A DNA stretch of 64,000 nt from Lachnospiraceae bacterium (lineage in GTDB: Bacteria; Bacillota; Clostridia; Lachnospirales; Lachnospiraceae). Where the stretch lies: assembly GCA_910575105.1 (NCBI GenBank), contig CAJTDK010000006.1, forward strand, positions 170,305 through 234,304, given 5' to 3'. Of the stretch, positions 9,636 to 20,078 are shown piece by piece. Made by a program: the position numbers and the translations under genes. Within the stretch, counting starts at the first letter, position 1; each line of letters starts with the position of its first letter. A model generated the notes under the pieces. The model was not told where the DNA came from, ran no database searches, and saw only the letters and a list, made by a program, of their open reading frames with translations.

Positions 9636-11291
9636 CTACAGCTCGTCATCCATCCTTCCATCCTCGCGGCTGTCAAAAGGTTCGGTGATCGCAAATGCGA
9701 TATTGGTCGCATGGTCTGCCACACGCTCAAGGCCGGAAACCGTGTCCGAAAAAATCATCCCCGACATCGGCGTACATTTGTTTTTCGCCAGACGCTTGAC
9801 ATGTACCTTCTGCAGGCTCCGCTCCTGCTCGTCGATCTGGTCTTCAAGAGCAAGAATCTCCTTCATATGGCGCTGGTTACTATTGGTGAACATATCCAGG
9901 GAATACTCAAACAACGAGATGACATCCTTCATCATGTCCCTAAGCTGCCGCTTGGCCTTGTCGCTAAGATCCACATTTTCCCGGATGCGGGTCAGCGCGG
10001 AATCCGCAAGATTCTCCGCGTGGTCGCCGATCCGCTCAATATCGTTCACCACATGGAACAGTCCGCCCAGCATCTCCGCGTCCGCTAAAGGCAGATCGAT
10101 CTCATTGACCTTCACCAGGTAATCTGTGATCCTGCTGTTCATAAAATCAATATAATCTTCGATCTTATAGACCTTCTGGATCTTTTCTTCATCCTTTTCG
10201 CACAGAGCGTCCATACCCAGCTCCAGATTGGCGATGGCTACCTTCCCCATATGTTCAATCTCATGGATGGCATCCATAACGGCCGTTGACGGGGACATGA
10301 GCGACTTGCGGATATAGAGAAGCTCATACTCGTCCTTACCTTCCGTGTCCGTCCCGGGGATGGCCTTATAGGTAAGCTTCACGATCCAGCCCATGAACGG
10401 GAAGAGCATCGCGACTTCGAATATCTTCATCAGCGTATGTACATTGGCTACCGCCCGGGAAAGACTTCCACCTGAGATATACAAAAGCCCGTCCATGATT
10501 GGATTCAATGCCACGATCAGGATGATGAACATGATCGCAGATCCGATGACATTGAAAAAGAAATGGATGAGCGCCGCACGCTTTGCATCCTTCTTTCCGC
10601 TTAAGCTGGCTGCCAGCGCAGATACGCAGGAGCCGATATTGCACCCGAGGATCATAAAGGGACAGATCCTAAATTCCAGAAGCCCCTGGGAGACCATTAG
10701 GAGGATGATTCCCACTGTAGCGGACGAACTCTGCAGGACAGAGGTGATCACGATCCCCACAAGGATCGCCGCAAAAGGATTTCTTAAGGAAGAAAGGAAC
10801 TCCAGGATCGCCGGAGAATCCTTCACCGCCTGCATGCTCTCTCCCATGATCCGAAGCCCCATGAACAGGATACCGAAGCCTAAGATCACTTCACCGATCT
10901 TCTTGACACTCTGTTTTTTGCAAAACATGGTCATGATCACGCCGAAGATCACGATCAGCGGCGCGATATCCGACAGGTTGAAGGCAATCAGCTGCCCCGT
11001 CACTGTCGTACCGATATTGGCTCCCAGGATCACGCCCGATGCCTGCATCAGGTTCATCAGCCCCGAATTGACAAAGCTTACGACCATTACCGTAGTAGCG
11101 TTGGATGACTGGATGACTGCAGTAAACACGATTCCTACAATCATCCCGATAAAGCGGTTCTGCGTAAAAAACTCCAGAATCCCCCTCATCTTGGCGCCGG
11201 CAGCCTTCTCTAACCCCTCGCTCATCAGCTTCATGCCGTAAAGGAAGAAACCTAAACCGCCAAATAACAAAAATACCTCTGTCATGCTCAT
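9636..11291 (-). CDS. Na/Pi cotransporter family protein with PhoU-like tail
   Basis: A 551-residue membrane protein. The N-terminal 310 residues hold two inverted Na/Pi-cotransporter repeats with the conserved QSSNATTVMVVSFVNSG and QSSSATVGIILLMVS motifs, and about eight hydrophobic helices. The C-terminal 200 residues are helical and PhoU-like (NDIERIGDHAENLAD and ERVADHATNIA). Such proteins (NptA-like, YjbB-like) move phosphate with sodium; direction is not predictable. The ATG at 11291 has AAGGAG upstream. It lies 16 bases after ribF and is probably cotranscribed with it. Confidence 0.9.
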   Translation of the reverse strand: MSMTEVFLLFGGLGFFLYGMKLMSEGLEKAAGAKMRGILEFFTQNRFIGMIVGIVFTAVIQSSNATTVMVVSFVNSGLMNLMQASGVILGANIGTTVTGQLIAFNLSDIAPLIVIFGVIMTMFCKKQSVKKIGEVILGFGILFMGLRIMGESMQAVKDSPAILEFLSSLRNPFAAILVGIVITSVLQSSSATVGIILLMVSQGLLEFRICPFMILGCNIGSCVSALAASLSGKKDAKRAALIHFFFNVIGSAIMFIILIVALNPIMDGLLYISGGSLSRAVANVHTLMKIFEVAMLFPFMGWIVKLTYKAIPGTDTEGKDEYELLYIRKSLMSPSTAVMDAIHEIEHMGKVAIANLELGMDALCEKDEEKIQKVYKIEDYIDFMNSRITDYLVKVNEIDLPLADAEMLGGLFHVVNDIERIGDHAENLADSALTRIRENVDLSDKAKRQLRDMMKDVISLFEYSLDMFTNSNQRHMKEILALEDQIDEQERSLQKVHVKRLAKNKCTPMSGMIFSDTVSGLERVADHATNIAFAITEPFDSREDGRMDDEL

Positions 11292-11307
11292 TTGTATAAT
11301 TCTCCTT

Positions 11308-12231
11308 CTACTCTATCCCAAAGTATCTTTTCGCATATGCAATATCCTTATCGACCTGGGCTTTCATCTCTGCTATGCTGCCAAACCTCTGCTCCGGCCT
11401 CCGGAACTCCAAAAGCTCAGCCTTGACCTTCCTCCCATAAGCATCGCTGCCGTAACCAAACAGAAAGCTCTCCAGGACAACCCTGTCCTCCTTGGACACG
11501 GTAGGCTTCACGCCCACGTTAGAGATGCCCGGATATTTGATCCCGTCTATAGTGATCTCGCTGACGTACACACCCTTGGGCGGAATAAGCTTGTATTCTG
11601 GCCAGGCTACGTTCATAGTCGGGAAACCCAGCGTCCGGCCAAGCTGCCTGCCCCGCTCCACCCTGCCGTTTACCTCGAAGGGATAGCCCAGCAGATAATT
11701 GGCCAGACGCACATTCCCTTCCTTAAGTACATCCCTGATATAAGTGCTGCTGATGATATTGCCGTTATAGCGTTCCTTTTCCACCACCACAAGCTCATAT
11801 CCGTATTCTTCTTCATATGCCTTGAGCGTGAGGACGTCTCCGCCCTGGTCGCGCCCAAAGTGAAAATCTGTCCCTACGACCACATATTTTGCATGGAACA
11901 CCCCGCAGATGACGCTGCGTATGAATTCCTCTGCCGTCATACTCCGGAACTTTTCGGTAAATGGGCATTCCACCAGGTAGTCCATCTGCCGGTCAAGATG
12001 ATGGTACCGCTCCTTGCCTGTCATCAGCCGCTCCATACCAAGCCCCTTCGCTTTCCAAAGCGGGCGCATGTCAAATGCACAGACGGTGCCGACGATATTT
12101 TCTTGCTCTTTCAGCTTTAGCACCCTCTCGATGAGCTTCTGATGTCCCAGATGGAGCCCGTCAAATTTGCCGAAGGTAACGGCTGATCTTCTTCTGTCCA
12201 GATAGTGGGACAGCCATTTCACATAGCGCAT
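11308..12231 (-). CDS. ribF: Bifunctional riboflavin kinase / FAD synthetase
   Basis: A 307-residue enzyme that makes FMN and then FAD. The N-terminal adenylyltransferase half shows TFGKFDGLHLGHQKLI near residue 20 and GTDFHFGRDQGGD near residue 118. The C-terminal kinase half shows GRTLGFPTMNVAWPEYKLIP and GVYV. The usual first motif has FDG-HxGH, which is intact. It follows truB by 17 bases in the nusA-infB operon, as in most Firmicutes. Confidence 0.95.
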   Translation of the reverse strand: MRYVKWLSHYLDRRRSAVTFGKFDGLHLGHQKLIERVLKLKEQENIVGTVCAFDMRPLWKAKGLGMERLMTGKERYHHLDRQMDYLVECPFTEKFRSMTAEEFIRSVICGVFHAKYVVVGTDFHFGRDQGGDVLTLKAYEEEYGYELVVVEKERYNGNIISSTYIRDVLKEGNVRLANYLLGYPFEVNGRVERGRQLGRTLGFPTMNVAWPEYKLIPPKGVYVSEITIDGIKYPGISNVGVKPTVSKEDRVVLESFLFGYGSDAYGRKVKAELLEFRRPEQRFGSIAEMKAQVDKDIAYAKRYFGIE

Positions 12232-12248
12232 AGATACTCCTTGTAACG

Positions 12249-13202
12249 TTAAATTTCAGGGAAAAACATCTTTTCCAGATGGTACTCCCCTGCTTCCTTA
12301 CGCTGCTTGTACAGGGCGATAAAGCGCCCTTTTTTGTCATAGAGGCGGACTCTTGTGCCGCCGCTTATTTCTACATCGCGCATTCCCAGGGCGCAGGCAT
12401 CCCCGACCTCCGGGCGCCCAAAGGCCTCAACGGCCGCCTCCGGCAGTACGTTCCCGTTTCTCGCCGGTATTTCCCACGCTTCCTTCACCCGCATCATCGG
12501 ATCTTCTGTAAACATCCTGTCCACCGGCACGATAACGTCCGCCTCCCGGTTTTCTGCAAAGATGCCGGCAAGTCCCCCGAGGGTTACGGCTTCCTCTATG
12601 GAAAAGCGGCCTACACGGGTGCGGGTAAGCTGCTCCATGCATCCGCCGCAGCCAAGCTTCTCTCCGATATCGTGGCACAGCGTCCGGATATAAGTACCCT
12701 TAGCGCACGTCACCGACATACGTACCCGCGGCAGGTCAAGCTCAAGGATCCTGATCTCATAGATCCTTACCGGGCGCGCTTTGCGCTCCACCGTCCGTCC
12801 GCTCCTGGCCAGCTCATAAAGCTTTTTTCCGCCTACCTTCAGCGCCGAATACATAGGGGGAATCTGCCCGTACTCTCCGAGAAAGGAAAACACCGCATCC
12901 TTCACTTCTTCTCCGGTAAGGGCGTCCGTGCTTTTTTCTGCCAGCACTTCCCCGGTGATATCCTGGGTATCGGTAGTCCTTCCCAAAAGCAGGACTGCCT
13001 CGTATGTCTTATCCTCGCCTGCTAAAAGCTCGCACAGCTTTGTTCCCTTCCCCAGACAGACTGGAAGCACGCCCTCTGCATCCGGGTCAAGGGTGCCGGT
13101 ATGGCCGATCTTTTTCTGCCCGGTGATGCCTCTGAGCTTCGCTACCACATCGTGGGAGGTAAACCCTTTTTCTTTATATACATTGATGATCCCGTGTATC
13201 AT
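12249..13202 (-). CDS. truB: tRNA pseudouridine(55) synthase
   Basis: A 317-residue enzyme that makes the universal pseudouridine in the T-loop of tRNAs. The catalytic aspartate is in GHTGTLDPDAEGVLPVCLG near residue 38; the KxYELAR and GTYIRTLCHDIGEKLGC segments are also family hallmarks. The start codon overlaps the nrnA stop by four bases, implying coupled translation. Confidence 0.96.
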   Translation of the reverse strand: MIHGIINVYKEKGFTSHDVVAKLRGITGQKKIGHTGTLDPDAEGVLPVCLGKGTKLCELLAGEDKTYEAVLLLGRTTDTQDITGEVLAEKSTDALTGEEVKDAVFSFLGEYGQIPPMYSALKVGGKKLYELARSGRTVERKARPVRIYEIRILELDLPRVRMSVTCAKGTYIRTLCHDIGEKLGCGGCMEQLTRTRVGRFSIEEAVTLGGLAGIFAENREADVIVPVDRMFTEDPMMRVKEAWEIPARNGNVLPEAAVEAFGRPEVGDACALGMRDVEISGGTRVRLYDKKGRFIALYKQRKEAGEYHLEKMFFPEI

Positions 13203-14152
13203 TCTTCCTTCTCCAACTGGAGCGCGATCTGCCCCGACAGATTATTGATCACATCGTAAGGCGTGCCGGTCAGCGTAAAGCCCGCCGCCCGCTTATGGCC
13301 GCCGCCCCCGAAATATCTGGCGATGACGCTTACATCCACCAATTCCCCGGAGCGCAGGCTTACCTTATAGACGTTGGGGCGTATCTCATCCATGAAAATG
13401 GCCACCTCTACCCCTTTTGTATTGCGCAGCTGGCTGGCTATGCCGTCAAGGTCGTTCCGGTCAACACCGAAAAACTTCATCTCCCGCTCCCGGATATAGG
13501 AGGCGATACATTTCCCGTCCTGAAACAGGATGCTCTCCAAAAGCGCGCGCCCGAGCACCTGATGCTGGGCATAGGTCTTCTCGTAAAAGGTATCCCGGAT
13601 GATCCCCGGCGCGTCTACCCCTGCCTCCAGAAGTTCTGCCGCCGCCCTTAAGGTCGCCGGGGATGTGCAGGAATACTGGAATGCGCCTGTGTCATTGACA
13701 ATCCCTGCATACAGCGCTTCCGCTGCCTCCCTGCTAAGCTTATCCTTATCGACCAGGCGGTACACCAGCTCTGAGGTGGAGCTGGCTTCCGGCACGATAT
13801 GGTTCTCCTGGGCATATCCCGGATTGCTCACATGATGGTCGATACACAGGGTATGCGCCGCCTGCTCAAACAAGGGGACAGAAAAGCCCAGGCGTTCTAG
13901 ATCCGCGCAGTCCAGGGAGATGAACAGATCGTACACCTTCCCCTCCGGAGCCGCAAACTTCACGTTCTCTGTCTCTTTGATAAAGCGGTATTTTTCCGGA
14001 ATCTCTTCCAGATAGACATCTACTTCCTTATCGCTGTAATTCTCTTTAATGTACCGGCAAAGGCCCATGCTGGAACCGATGCAGTCACCGTCCGGCCTGA
14101 CATGGCCTCCTATAGCAATGGTATCCGCCAGTTTCAACATTCTATTCAGCAT
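13199..14152 (-). CDS. nrnA: DHH-family oligoribonuclease / pAp phosphatase
   Basis: A 317-residue DHH-DHHA1 protein. The motifs GGHVRPDGDCIGSSMG (residue 16 onward), SLDCADLERLG, CIDHHVSN (the DHH motif) and the C-terminal GGGHKRAAGF are present. NrnA-type enzymes degrade nanoRNAs and 3'-phosphoadenosine 5'-phosphate. The ATG at 14150-14152 has GGAG upstream and overlaps the end of rbfA by 11 bases; a nine-codon longer frame exists but lacks a ribosome site. Its position between rbfA and truB is conserved in Firmicutes. Confidence 0.9.
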   Translation of the reverse strand: MLNRMLKLADTIAIGGHVRPDGDCIGSSMGLCRYIKENYSDKEVDVYLEEIPEKYRFIKETENVKFAAPEGKVYDLFISLDCADLERLGFSVPLFEQAAHTLCIDHHVSNPGYAQENHIVPEASSTSELVYRLVDKDKLSREAAEALYAGIVNDTGAFQYSCTSPATLRAAAELLEAGVDAPGIIRDTFYEKTYAQHQVLGRALLESILFQDGKCIASYIREREMKFFGVDRNDLDGIASQLRNTKGVEVAIFMDEIRPNVYKVSLRSGELVDVSVIARYFGGGGHKRAAGFTLTGTPYDVINNLSGQIALQLEKEE

Positions 14153-14543
14153 CTTTCTCTCCTTCACTCTCCATATCAATATCTGCCGTTTTCAGATCCT
14201 TGGTCACTTCATCTATCCTTTTGGACATATTCACGCCATATTCGATAGACTGATCCAGTATAAACCGGATCTCCGGTGTGTTGCGCATATTTAAGGTCCT
14301 TGCCAGCTCCCGGCGGATATATCCCACTGCGCTGTCCAGCCCTTCAAGTGTATCTGTCTGAGCCTTCCCATCCCCAAGCACACTGATATATGCCTTACAT
14401 GTCTTAAGATCCGGCGCGACCTCTGCTGCAACCACCGAAGTCCAGGGTGCAACTCTGGGATCCTTAAGACTTCGTATGATATTACTCAGCTCCCGCTGCA
14501 CCTCTGTATTTATCCTCGTATTCTTAATACCTCTCTTTTTCAT
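14142..14543 (-). CDS. rbfA: Ribosome-binding factor A
   Basis: A 133-residue KH-fold protein that binds the 30S subunit during 16S rRNA maturation and supports growth in the cold. The sequence RINTEVQRELSNIIRSLKDPR and a C-terminal RNTPEIRFILDQSIEYG segment are typical. It follows infB by 37 bases, the classic order. Confidence 0.95.
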   Translation of the reverse strand: MKKRGIKNTRINTEVQRELSNIIRSLKDPRVAPWTSVVAAEVAPDLKTCKAYISVLGDGKAQTDTLEGLDSAVGYIRRELARTLNMRNTPEIRFILDQSIEYGVNMSKRIDEVTKDLKTADIDMESEGEKDAE

Positions 14544-14580
14544 TCCACTGCTCCTTTACCAAAACGGGATGAATTCCCCG

Positions 14581-17580
14581 CTATCTCGGAATCTCAACCA
14601 TCTTAAATGCCTCGACAATGTCTCCTTCCTTGACATCGTTAAAGTTGGCGAATACAAATCCGCACTCGTAGCCGGTCCTTACTTCCTTCACGTCGTCCTT
14701 AAACCGCCTTAAGGATGCCAGCGCGCCCTCAAAGACTACGACGCCGTCTCTGGTGATCCGTACAGAGCAGTCCCGTTCAAATACGCCGTCAAGCACATAG
14801 GAACCTGCGATCGTCCCGACGCCTGACGCCTTGAAGAGCTGGCGCACCTCTGCATGGCCGAGCACCTTCTCTTCGAACACCGGGTCTAACATACCCTTCA
14901 TAGCTGCCTCCACATCCTCAATAGCATTATAGATCACGCGGTACAGACGGATATCCACGCCCTCACGGTCTGCCGTATCCTTCGCGGTAGCATCCGGGCG
15001 GACATTAAATCCGATGATGATCGCATTGGAGGCTGACGCAAGGCTGACGTCCGATTCGTTGATAGCGCCGACACCGCCGTGGATGATCTTTACGACGACC
15101 TCATCGTTGGAAAGCTTTAAGAGGCTCTGCTTGATGGCCTCTACAGAACCCTGTACATCCGCCTTCACGACGATGCCAAGTTCCTTTAAGTTGCCTTCCT
15201 GAATCTGGTTAAACAAATCATCCAGTGAAAGCTTGGATTTTGTCTCCTCCAAAAGCTTCATTTTGCTCTGGGAGATAAAGGTCTCCGCAAAGTTTCTCGC
15301 CTCTTTATCATTTCCGCAGCCCACAAATACCTCTCCGGCGTTGGGCACGTCATTTAATCCTAATATCTCAACCGGGACAGACGGTCCTGCTTCTTTCACA
15401 CGTCTTCCCTTGTCATCCATCATGGCTCTGACCTTACCGAAGGCAGAACCTGCCGCCACCGCATCACCGATACGCAGAGTTCCCTTCTGTACCAGGACAG
15501 TGGCCACAGAACCGCGGCCCTTATCAAGCTGCGCCTCAAGGACAAGTCCTCTTGCCCGGCGGTTCGGGTTCGCCTTAAGCTCCATCACCTCTGCGGTGAG
15601 GACGATCATCTCCATCAGGTCTTCAAGGCCCTCTCCGGTCTTTGCAGATACTGGAACGAAGACTGTGCTTCCGCCCCAGTCCTCCGGGATCAGCTCATAC
15701 TCGGTGAGCTCCTGCTTCACCCGCTCAATATTCGCACTGGGTTTATCAATCTTATTGACTGCGACGATGATCTCTACTCCTGCTGCCTTGGCATGGTTAA
15801 TCGCCTCCACGGTCTGAGGCATAACGCCGTCGTCCGCCGCAACCACAAGGATCGCGATGTCCGTAGAGCTTGCGCCCCTCATACGCATAGCAGTAAATGC
15901 TTCATGCCCCGGCGTGTCAAGGAAAGTGATTCTCTCTCCGTTCACTTCCACCACATAAGCGCCGATATGCTGGGTAATGCCTCCCGCTTCCCCGCCGATG
16001 ACATTGGTGTGGCGGATCGCATCGAGAAGGGAGGTCTTTCCATGGTCAACATGGCCCATGACGCAGACAACCGGAGGACGCTTTTTCATCTTCTTAACAT
16101 CCTCTTCCTCCTCTTTGAGAAGCTCCTCGATCACATCTACAACTTCTTCTTTTTCGCAGAGAATGTCAAATTCCAGGGCGATCTCTTCTGCAGTCGCATA
16201 GTCAACTTCCTGATTCACGGTTGCGACCTTGCCCTGCATGAACAGCTTCTTAATGATCACTGACGGCACGATCTTCATCTTGTCTGCCAGCTCCTTGATC
16301 GTAAGCATCTCAGGAATGATGATCGACTTAATGGTCTCTTCTGCCTGTTGCTGCTTCTGCTGCGGCTTCTGCATCTGGGGCTTTGCATCATTCTTCCTGC
16401 CCTTGCCCTTTGGCATCCTCTCTTCCTCATCCCTGCGGTAATCTTTCTTCTTGTGGTCGTCCTTACCTTTCCCCTTGCTTCTCTGGGTCTTCTGTGCCTC
16501 AATGGCAGGTGCCGGGATTGCAGAGGAATCATTTCTTCTTCCGCCACGTCTGTCATCCGGCCTTGCGCCCATTCCCGGGCCGCGGTCCCTGTCCCGCCCC
16601 CGGTTATCTCTGTCTCTGTCGCCGAAGCGGCCCTGGCGTTCGCCCGGACGGCCAGACCTTGCGCCGCCTCCCTGGTTCCGGTCATTGCTGCGGTCACCAA
16701 AACGTCCTTGACGTTCGCCCGGACGACCGGACCTTGTGCCTGCTCCCTGGCCGCGCTCGCCGTTTTTATCAGCGAAGCGGCTCTGGCGCTCGCCCGGACG
16801 GCCAGACCTTGCGCCTGCTCCCTGCCCACGCTCGCCGTTTTTATCCCTTAAGCGGCCCTGGCGCTCGCCTGTGCCCTGGGCCTTTCTGTCGCCCTGCGCT
16901 CTGTCGCCTGCCGCTTTCTGCCGGTTCTCCTCCTGGGGCTTCTGGGATACCTGTACAGTCTGCGGTCTGCTCTCTGCCGGTCTTGTCGGTGACAGTGACT
17001 GGGACTTCTCTACTGCCTGGAGCTTCTCGGTTGCCTGTGGCTTTGCTGCTGCCGCCTTAACTTCCGTCTCTGCCTTTTTCACAGCCGCTTTCTCTGTCTC
17101 CGGCTTTTCAACCGGCTTCCTTGCCGGCTGCTCCGGCTTTTGCACCGGAACTCCCTTCGCGGGACGGCCGTTATTTACCTGCATAAGCTTGCCCGGCATA
17201 TGGAGCCCTTTCCCCTTCTGCCTGTTTCCACCCTGACGCACACCCTTCTGTGTATTCTGGGGGCGGAACACATGGACGATATTCTTTTTCTTCGGAGCCT
17301 CCTCGGGCTTCTCCGCCGGCTTTTCCGCTGCCTTCTCTACCGACTTTTTCGCTACTTTTTCTGCGGGCTTTTCTGCCGCGTTCTCTGCGGGCTTTGCTGA
17401 TGTTTTCTCTGCCGGCTTTGCTGCCTTTGCAAAAGACCCCCTGACCTGATCCGCCTCTGTATTCTCAATAGAGCTCATATGGCTCTTGACTTCAATGTTC
17501 TTCTTGCCTAACAGCTCGATCACTTCCCTGCTGGTGACCTTGAGCTCCTTCGCTAACTCGTATATTTTAATTTTTGACAT
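14581..17580 (-). CDS. infB: Translation initiation factor IF-2
   Basis: A 999-residue GTPase that places initiator fMet-tRNA on the 30S subunit. An IF2N module is at the start ([20 protein letters not shown]). A disordered segment to about residue 420 has first a Lys/Ala/Pro/Glu tract ([10 protein letters not shown]) and then Arg/Gly-rich repeats. A second IF2N module follows, then the G domain from about residue 500 ([33 protein letters not shown]) and the tRNA-binding C-terminal domains. The start at 17578-17580 has AGGAGG at 17590-17595. The Arg/Gly part is built of 75-bp repeats (listed separately). Confidence 0.96.
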   Translation of the reverse strand: MSKIKIYELAKELKVTSREVIELLGKKNIEVKSHMSSIENTEADQVRGSFAKAAKPAEKTSAKPAENAAEKPAEKVAKKSVEKAAEKPAEKPEEAPKKKNIVHVFRPQNTQKGVRQGGNRQKGKGLHMPGKLMQVNNGRPAKGVPVQKPEQPARKPVEKPETEKAAVKKAETEVKAAAAKPQATEKLQAVEKSQSLSPTRPAESRPQTVQVSQKPQEENRQKAAGDRAQGDRKAQGTGERQGRLRDKNGERGQGAGARSGRPGERQSRFADKNGERGQGAGTRSGRPGERQGRFGDRSNDRNQGGGARSGRPGERQGRFGDRDRDNRGRDRDRGPGMGARPDDRRGGRRNDSSAIPAPAIEAQKTQRSKGKGKDDHKKKDYRRDEEERMPKGKGRKNDAKPQMQKPQQKQQQAEETIKSIIIPEMLTIKELADKMKIVPSVIIKKLFMQGKVATVNQEVDYATAEEIALEFDILCEKEEVVDVIEELLKEEEEDVKKMKKRPPVVCVMGHVDHGKTSLLDAIRHTNVIGGEAGGITQHIGAYVVEVNGERITFLDTPGHEAFTAMRMRGASSTDIAILVVAADDGVMPQTVEAINHAKAAGVEIIVAVNKIDKPSANIERVKQELTEYELIPEDWGGSTVFVPVSAKTGEGLEDLMEMIVLTAEVMELKANPNRRARGLVLEAQLDKGRGSVATVLVQKGTLRIGDAVAAGSAFGKVRAMMDDKGRRVKEAGPSVPVEILGLNDVPNAGEVFVGCGNDKEARNFAETFISQSKMKLLEETKSKLSLDDLFNQIQEGNLKELGIVVKADVQGSVEAIKQSLLKLSNDEVVVKIIHGGVGAINESDVSLASASNAIIIGFNVRPDATAKDTADREGVDIRLYRVIYNAIEDVEAAMKGMLDPVFEEKVLGHAEVRQLFKASGVGTIAGSYVLDGVFERDCSVRITRDGVVVFEGALASLRRFKDDVKEVRTGYECGFVFANFNDVKEGDIVEAFKMVEIPR
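16628..16877 (-). repeat. 75-bp in-frame tandem repeat inside infB
   Basis: Three full units and a partial fourth, with equivalent points at 16628, 16703, 16778 and 16853, exactly 75 bp (25 codons) apart. Each unit encodes variants of [14 protein letters not shown] plus a linker such as [11 protein letters not shown]. The copies have diverged at synonymous and non-synonymous sites. Confidence 0.85.
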
Positions 17581-17594
17581 AAACACTACCTCCT

Positions 17595-17918
17595 CTATGC
17601 AATTGTATCCTCTTCCGTATTCATCGCTTTCTTCATTCCTTTTGCAAACCCTGTATCAAGAATTGCAAGGGATGCCCGAAACTCTCTTCCCATTGCATGC
17701 CCCAAGGTATCTTTATCCGCGTAAAAATAGATTGGCACTTGATAAAAATCACACATATTTTTAAATTTCTTTTTTGTATTATCGGATGCGTCCCTCGCCA
17801 CGACGACTGCCGCCGCCCGGCCGGACTTCACTTCCTTTTCCGTCGAAAACTCACCGCTTGCCGTCTTTCCGGCCTTCGTAGCCAGACTAATGAGTGACAG
17901 CACCTTATCCGGTCTCAA
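17595..17918 (-). CDS. ylxQ: L7Ae-family ribosomal protein YlxQ
   Basis: A 107-residue L7Ae/L30e-fold RNA-binding protein ([38 protein letters not shown]) of the nusA-infB operon; YlxQ-like proteins probably bind kink-turn RNA. No ATG fits the family start, so I place the start at a TTG (17916-17918) that has AAAGGAG about ten bases upstream and overlaps the end of ylxR. A longer open frame reaches 17987 but runs over ylxR coding sequence. Confidence 0.85.
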   Translation of the reverse strand: MRPDKVLSLISLATKAGKTASGEFSTEKEVKSGRAAAVVVARDASDNTKKKFKNMCDFYQVPIYFYADKDTLGHAMGREFRASLAILDTGFAKGMKKAMNTEEDTIA

Positions 17919-18183
17919 TCCCAACCATCTCCTTTTCCAGAGATTCATATACCGCTTCTGGTATCGCCTGCTTAAAAGACCGCTCAAGGCCCCGGCTCTT
18001 CACTGCTTTTTTCAGGCATTCCCGGTCCGGGCAAAGATATGCACCCCGTCCGTTCTTTTTCCCGGTCGCATCCAGCACAAATTCATTCTCTGCAGTCCGT
18101 ATCACGCGAATCATCTCTTTTTTGCTCTTCATCTCCTGGCACCCGACGCATTTGCGCATAGGCACTTTTTTATTACTGCTCAA
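17905..18183 (-). CDS. ylxR: YlxR family RNA-binding protein (DUF448)
   Basis: A 92-residue basic protein with the family motifs MRKCVGCQEMKSKKEMIRV and GRGAYLCPDRECLKKA. Structures of the family suggest nucleic-acid binding. It starts at a TTG (18181-18183) with an AGGTGAG ribosome site; the next in-frame ATG is eight codons later. It lies between nusA and ylxQ, the conserved order. Confidence 0.93.
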   Translation of the reverse strand: MSSNKKVPMRKCVGCQEMKSKKEMIRVIRTAENEFVLDATGKKNGRGAYLCPDRECLKKAVKSRGLERSFKQAIPEAVYESLEKEMVGIETG

Positions 18184-18201
18184 TCTCTCACCTGCTTTTA
18201 A

Positions 18202-19485
18202 TTATCGTTCATCCTCTTCTACTTCCTGAAAAAAGATCTCCTCGCCGTCTTCTTCCAAGCCGTCATCGCTTATGTCCTGCTCAGTCTCCAGGCCATCCTC
18301 CTCAGAATAATCTTCTTCCAGGTATTCTTCTCCCGGATAATTTTCTTCCGGATAATCTCCGTCGTACTCCCCAGTATAGTCCTCGTCATACATCTCTTCC
18401 TCATAGACGCCTTCGCCAAGTTCCATGTAGTTCTCCGGAAGCTCTCCGGATTCAATCGCCTGTGTCTCGCTCTTGATATCGATCTTGTATCCGGTAAGCC
18501 TAGCCGCAAGCCTTGCGTTCTGCCCCTCCTTGCCGATAGCCAGGGACAGCTGGTAATCCGGGACGATGACGCTTGCCGCCTTCTCATCCGGGTCCGCCAT
18601 AACAGAGATGACCTTCGCAGGACTTAGCGCATTTTCGATCAGGATCGCCGGGTTGTCGCTCCAGTTGATGATGTCGATCTTCTCGCCCCTGAGCTCATTT
18701 ACGATAGCGCTTACCCTGGCTCCGTTCATACCGACGCAGGCTCCCACCGGATCCACGTCCGGATCGTTGGACCACACCGCGATCTTCGTCCTGCTGCCCG
18801 CTTCTCTGGCGATGCTCTTGATCTCTACAATCCCGTCCTTCACCTCAGTAACCTCTGACTCAAACAACCGCTTAACAAGCTCTGGATGGGTACGGGAGAC
18901 TAATATCTTCGGTCCCTTTGTGGTGTTCTTTACCTCCACAACATAGAGCTTCACGCGCTCTGTCGGCTCGAACACCTCGCCCTTCACCTGCTCGTTCTCC
19001 GTCAGCATGGCGTCTGCCTTGCCCAGGTTGATGCTGACATTCCTTCCCACATAGCGCTGGACGATTCCGGTCACAATATCCTTTTCCTTTTCAAAATACT
19101 GGTCATATACTACCTTGCGTTCTTCCTCGCGGATCTTCTGCAGGATCAGGTTCTTGGCGTTCTGTGTGGCGATGCGCCCGAAGGATTTGGACTCGATCGG
19201 TATCTGCACGATATCCCCGAGGGTGTAAGAACCGTCGATCTCATGGGCTTCCTCAAGGCTGATCTGCTCTAAGGAATCCTCTACGTCCTCCACTACCGTC
19301 TTCTCCGCGAATAACCGGTAATCGCAGGTCTCACGATCCATAATGACTCTTACATTGTCCGCTTTTCCAAAATGATTCTTACAGGCGTTCAAAAGGGAAT
19401 TTTCTATGGCGTCAAGCAGTGTTCCTTTGCTGATATCCTTTTCTTTTTCCAAAATATTCAACGCTTCTAATAATTCTGTGTTCAT
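18202..19485 (-). CDS. nusA: Transcription termination/antitermination factor NusA
   Basis: A 427-residue RNA-polymerase-binding factor affecting pausing, termination and antitermination. The N-terminal domain is followed by an S1 domain ([19 protein letters not shown]) and two KH domains ([17 protein letters not shown], and [22 protein letters not shown]). The last 75 residues are a very acidic Glu/Asp/Tyr tail ([18 protein letters not shown]), longer than in Bacillus. It starts 17 bases after rimP. Confidence 0.96.
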   Translation of the reverse strand: MNTELLEALNILEKEKDISKGTLLDAIENSLLNACKNHFGKADNVRVIMDRETCDYRLFAEKTVVEDVEDSLEQISLEEAHEIDGSYTLGDIVQIPIESKSFGRIATQNAKNLILQKIREEERKVVYDQYFEKEKDIVTGIVQRYVGRNVSINLGKADAMLTENEQVKGEVFEPTERVKLYVVEVKNTTKGPKILVSRTHPELVKRLFESEVTEVKDGIVEIKSIAREAGSRTKIAVWSNDPDVDPVGACVGMNGARVSAIVNELRGEKIDIINWSDNPAILIENALSPAKVISVMADPDEKAASVIVPDYQLSLAIGKEGQNARLAARLTGYKIDIKSETQAIESGELPENYMELGEGVYEEEMYDEDYTGEYDGDYPEENYPGEEYLEEDYSEEDGLETEQDISDDGLEEDGEEIFFQEVEEDER

Positions 19486-19502
19486 TTTTGTATCCTCCTA
19501 AA

Positions 19503-19970
19503 TTAAAAATCAAACGCAAGGCGAATAAGCGCAATGCCGCCCTTATCAAAGTTCCTCTCTGTTCCGTCTGAAAAGGCCACCGTCACGCTGTCCTTGTCAT
19601 AGGCCTTTAAAATGCCGGTAAACTCCTTCTGTTTATCGATCATACGGTAAGTCCGGATCTCCACCTCTTTCCCCAGACTCCGTTTGAAATCCTTCTCCTT
19701 CTTCAGCGGCCGGCCAAGTCCCGGCGAGCTGACCTCCATAATATAGCTGTCGTCGATAAAATCCTTCTCATCAAGGATATCCGACAGTCTCCTGCTGACA
19801 GCCTCACAGTCATCAATACTGACTCCTCCCGGCTTATCTATGTAAGCCCTCAGATACCATGTGCCGCCTTCCTTTACATATTCTACATCCACCAGTTCGT
19901 AGCCGTATTCCTCGGCGATGGGGATCAGTATCTCTTCTGTCTTCTGCTCGTAGCTTTCCCTCTTCGACAA
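19503..19970 (-). CDS. rimP: Ribosome maturation factor RimP
   Basis: A 155-residue protein needed for 30S assembly. It carries the family core YGYELVDVEYVKEGGTWYLR and EVSSPGLGRPLKKEKDF. An ATG at 19991 is in frame but has no ribosome site. A TTG at 19968-19970 has AGAAAGGAAG at good spacing and gives MSKRESYEQKTEE, matching related RimP starts, so I prefer it. First gene of the operon, behind the promoter at 20079-20107. Confidence 0.92.
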   Translation of the reverse strand: MSKRESYEQKTEEILIPIAEEYGYELVDVEYVKEGGTWYLRAYIDKPGGVSIDDCEAVSRRLSDILDEKDFIDDSYIMEVSSPGLGRPLKKEKDFKRSLGKEVEIRTYRMIDKQKEFTGILKAYDKDSVTVAFSDGTERNFDKGGIALIRLAFDF

Positions 19971-20023
19971 TGTTACGCTTCCTTTCTTCATCCGGAAATA
20001 TTGTTACAGGCCTATACCAGCAA

Positions 20024-20051
20024 AGAAGAGTGAACTTCCGTCCACTCTTCT
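20024..20051 (-). terminator. Hairpin in the rimP leader / end of the Fn3 transcript
   Basis: AGAAGAGTG (20024-20032) pairs perfectly with CACTCTTCT (20043-20051) around a ten-base loop. On the minus strand it is followed only by TTGC, a poor T-tract. It could end the upstream Fn3 transcript, act as a leader attenuator of rimP, or both. Confidence 0.45.
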
Positions 20052-20078
20052 GCCGTTTTCCTTATGCAACTATAAGTA

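Noticed and set aside
16628..16877. Regularly spaced repeats that could suggest a CRISPR array.
   Set aside because: They are in frame within infB, contiguous at 75 bp without unique spacers, and encode Arg/Gly-rich protein.
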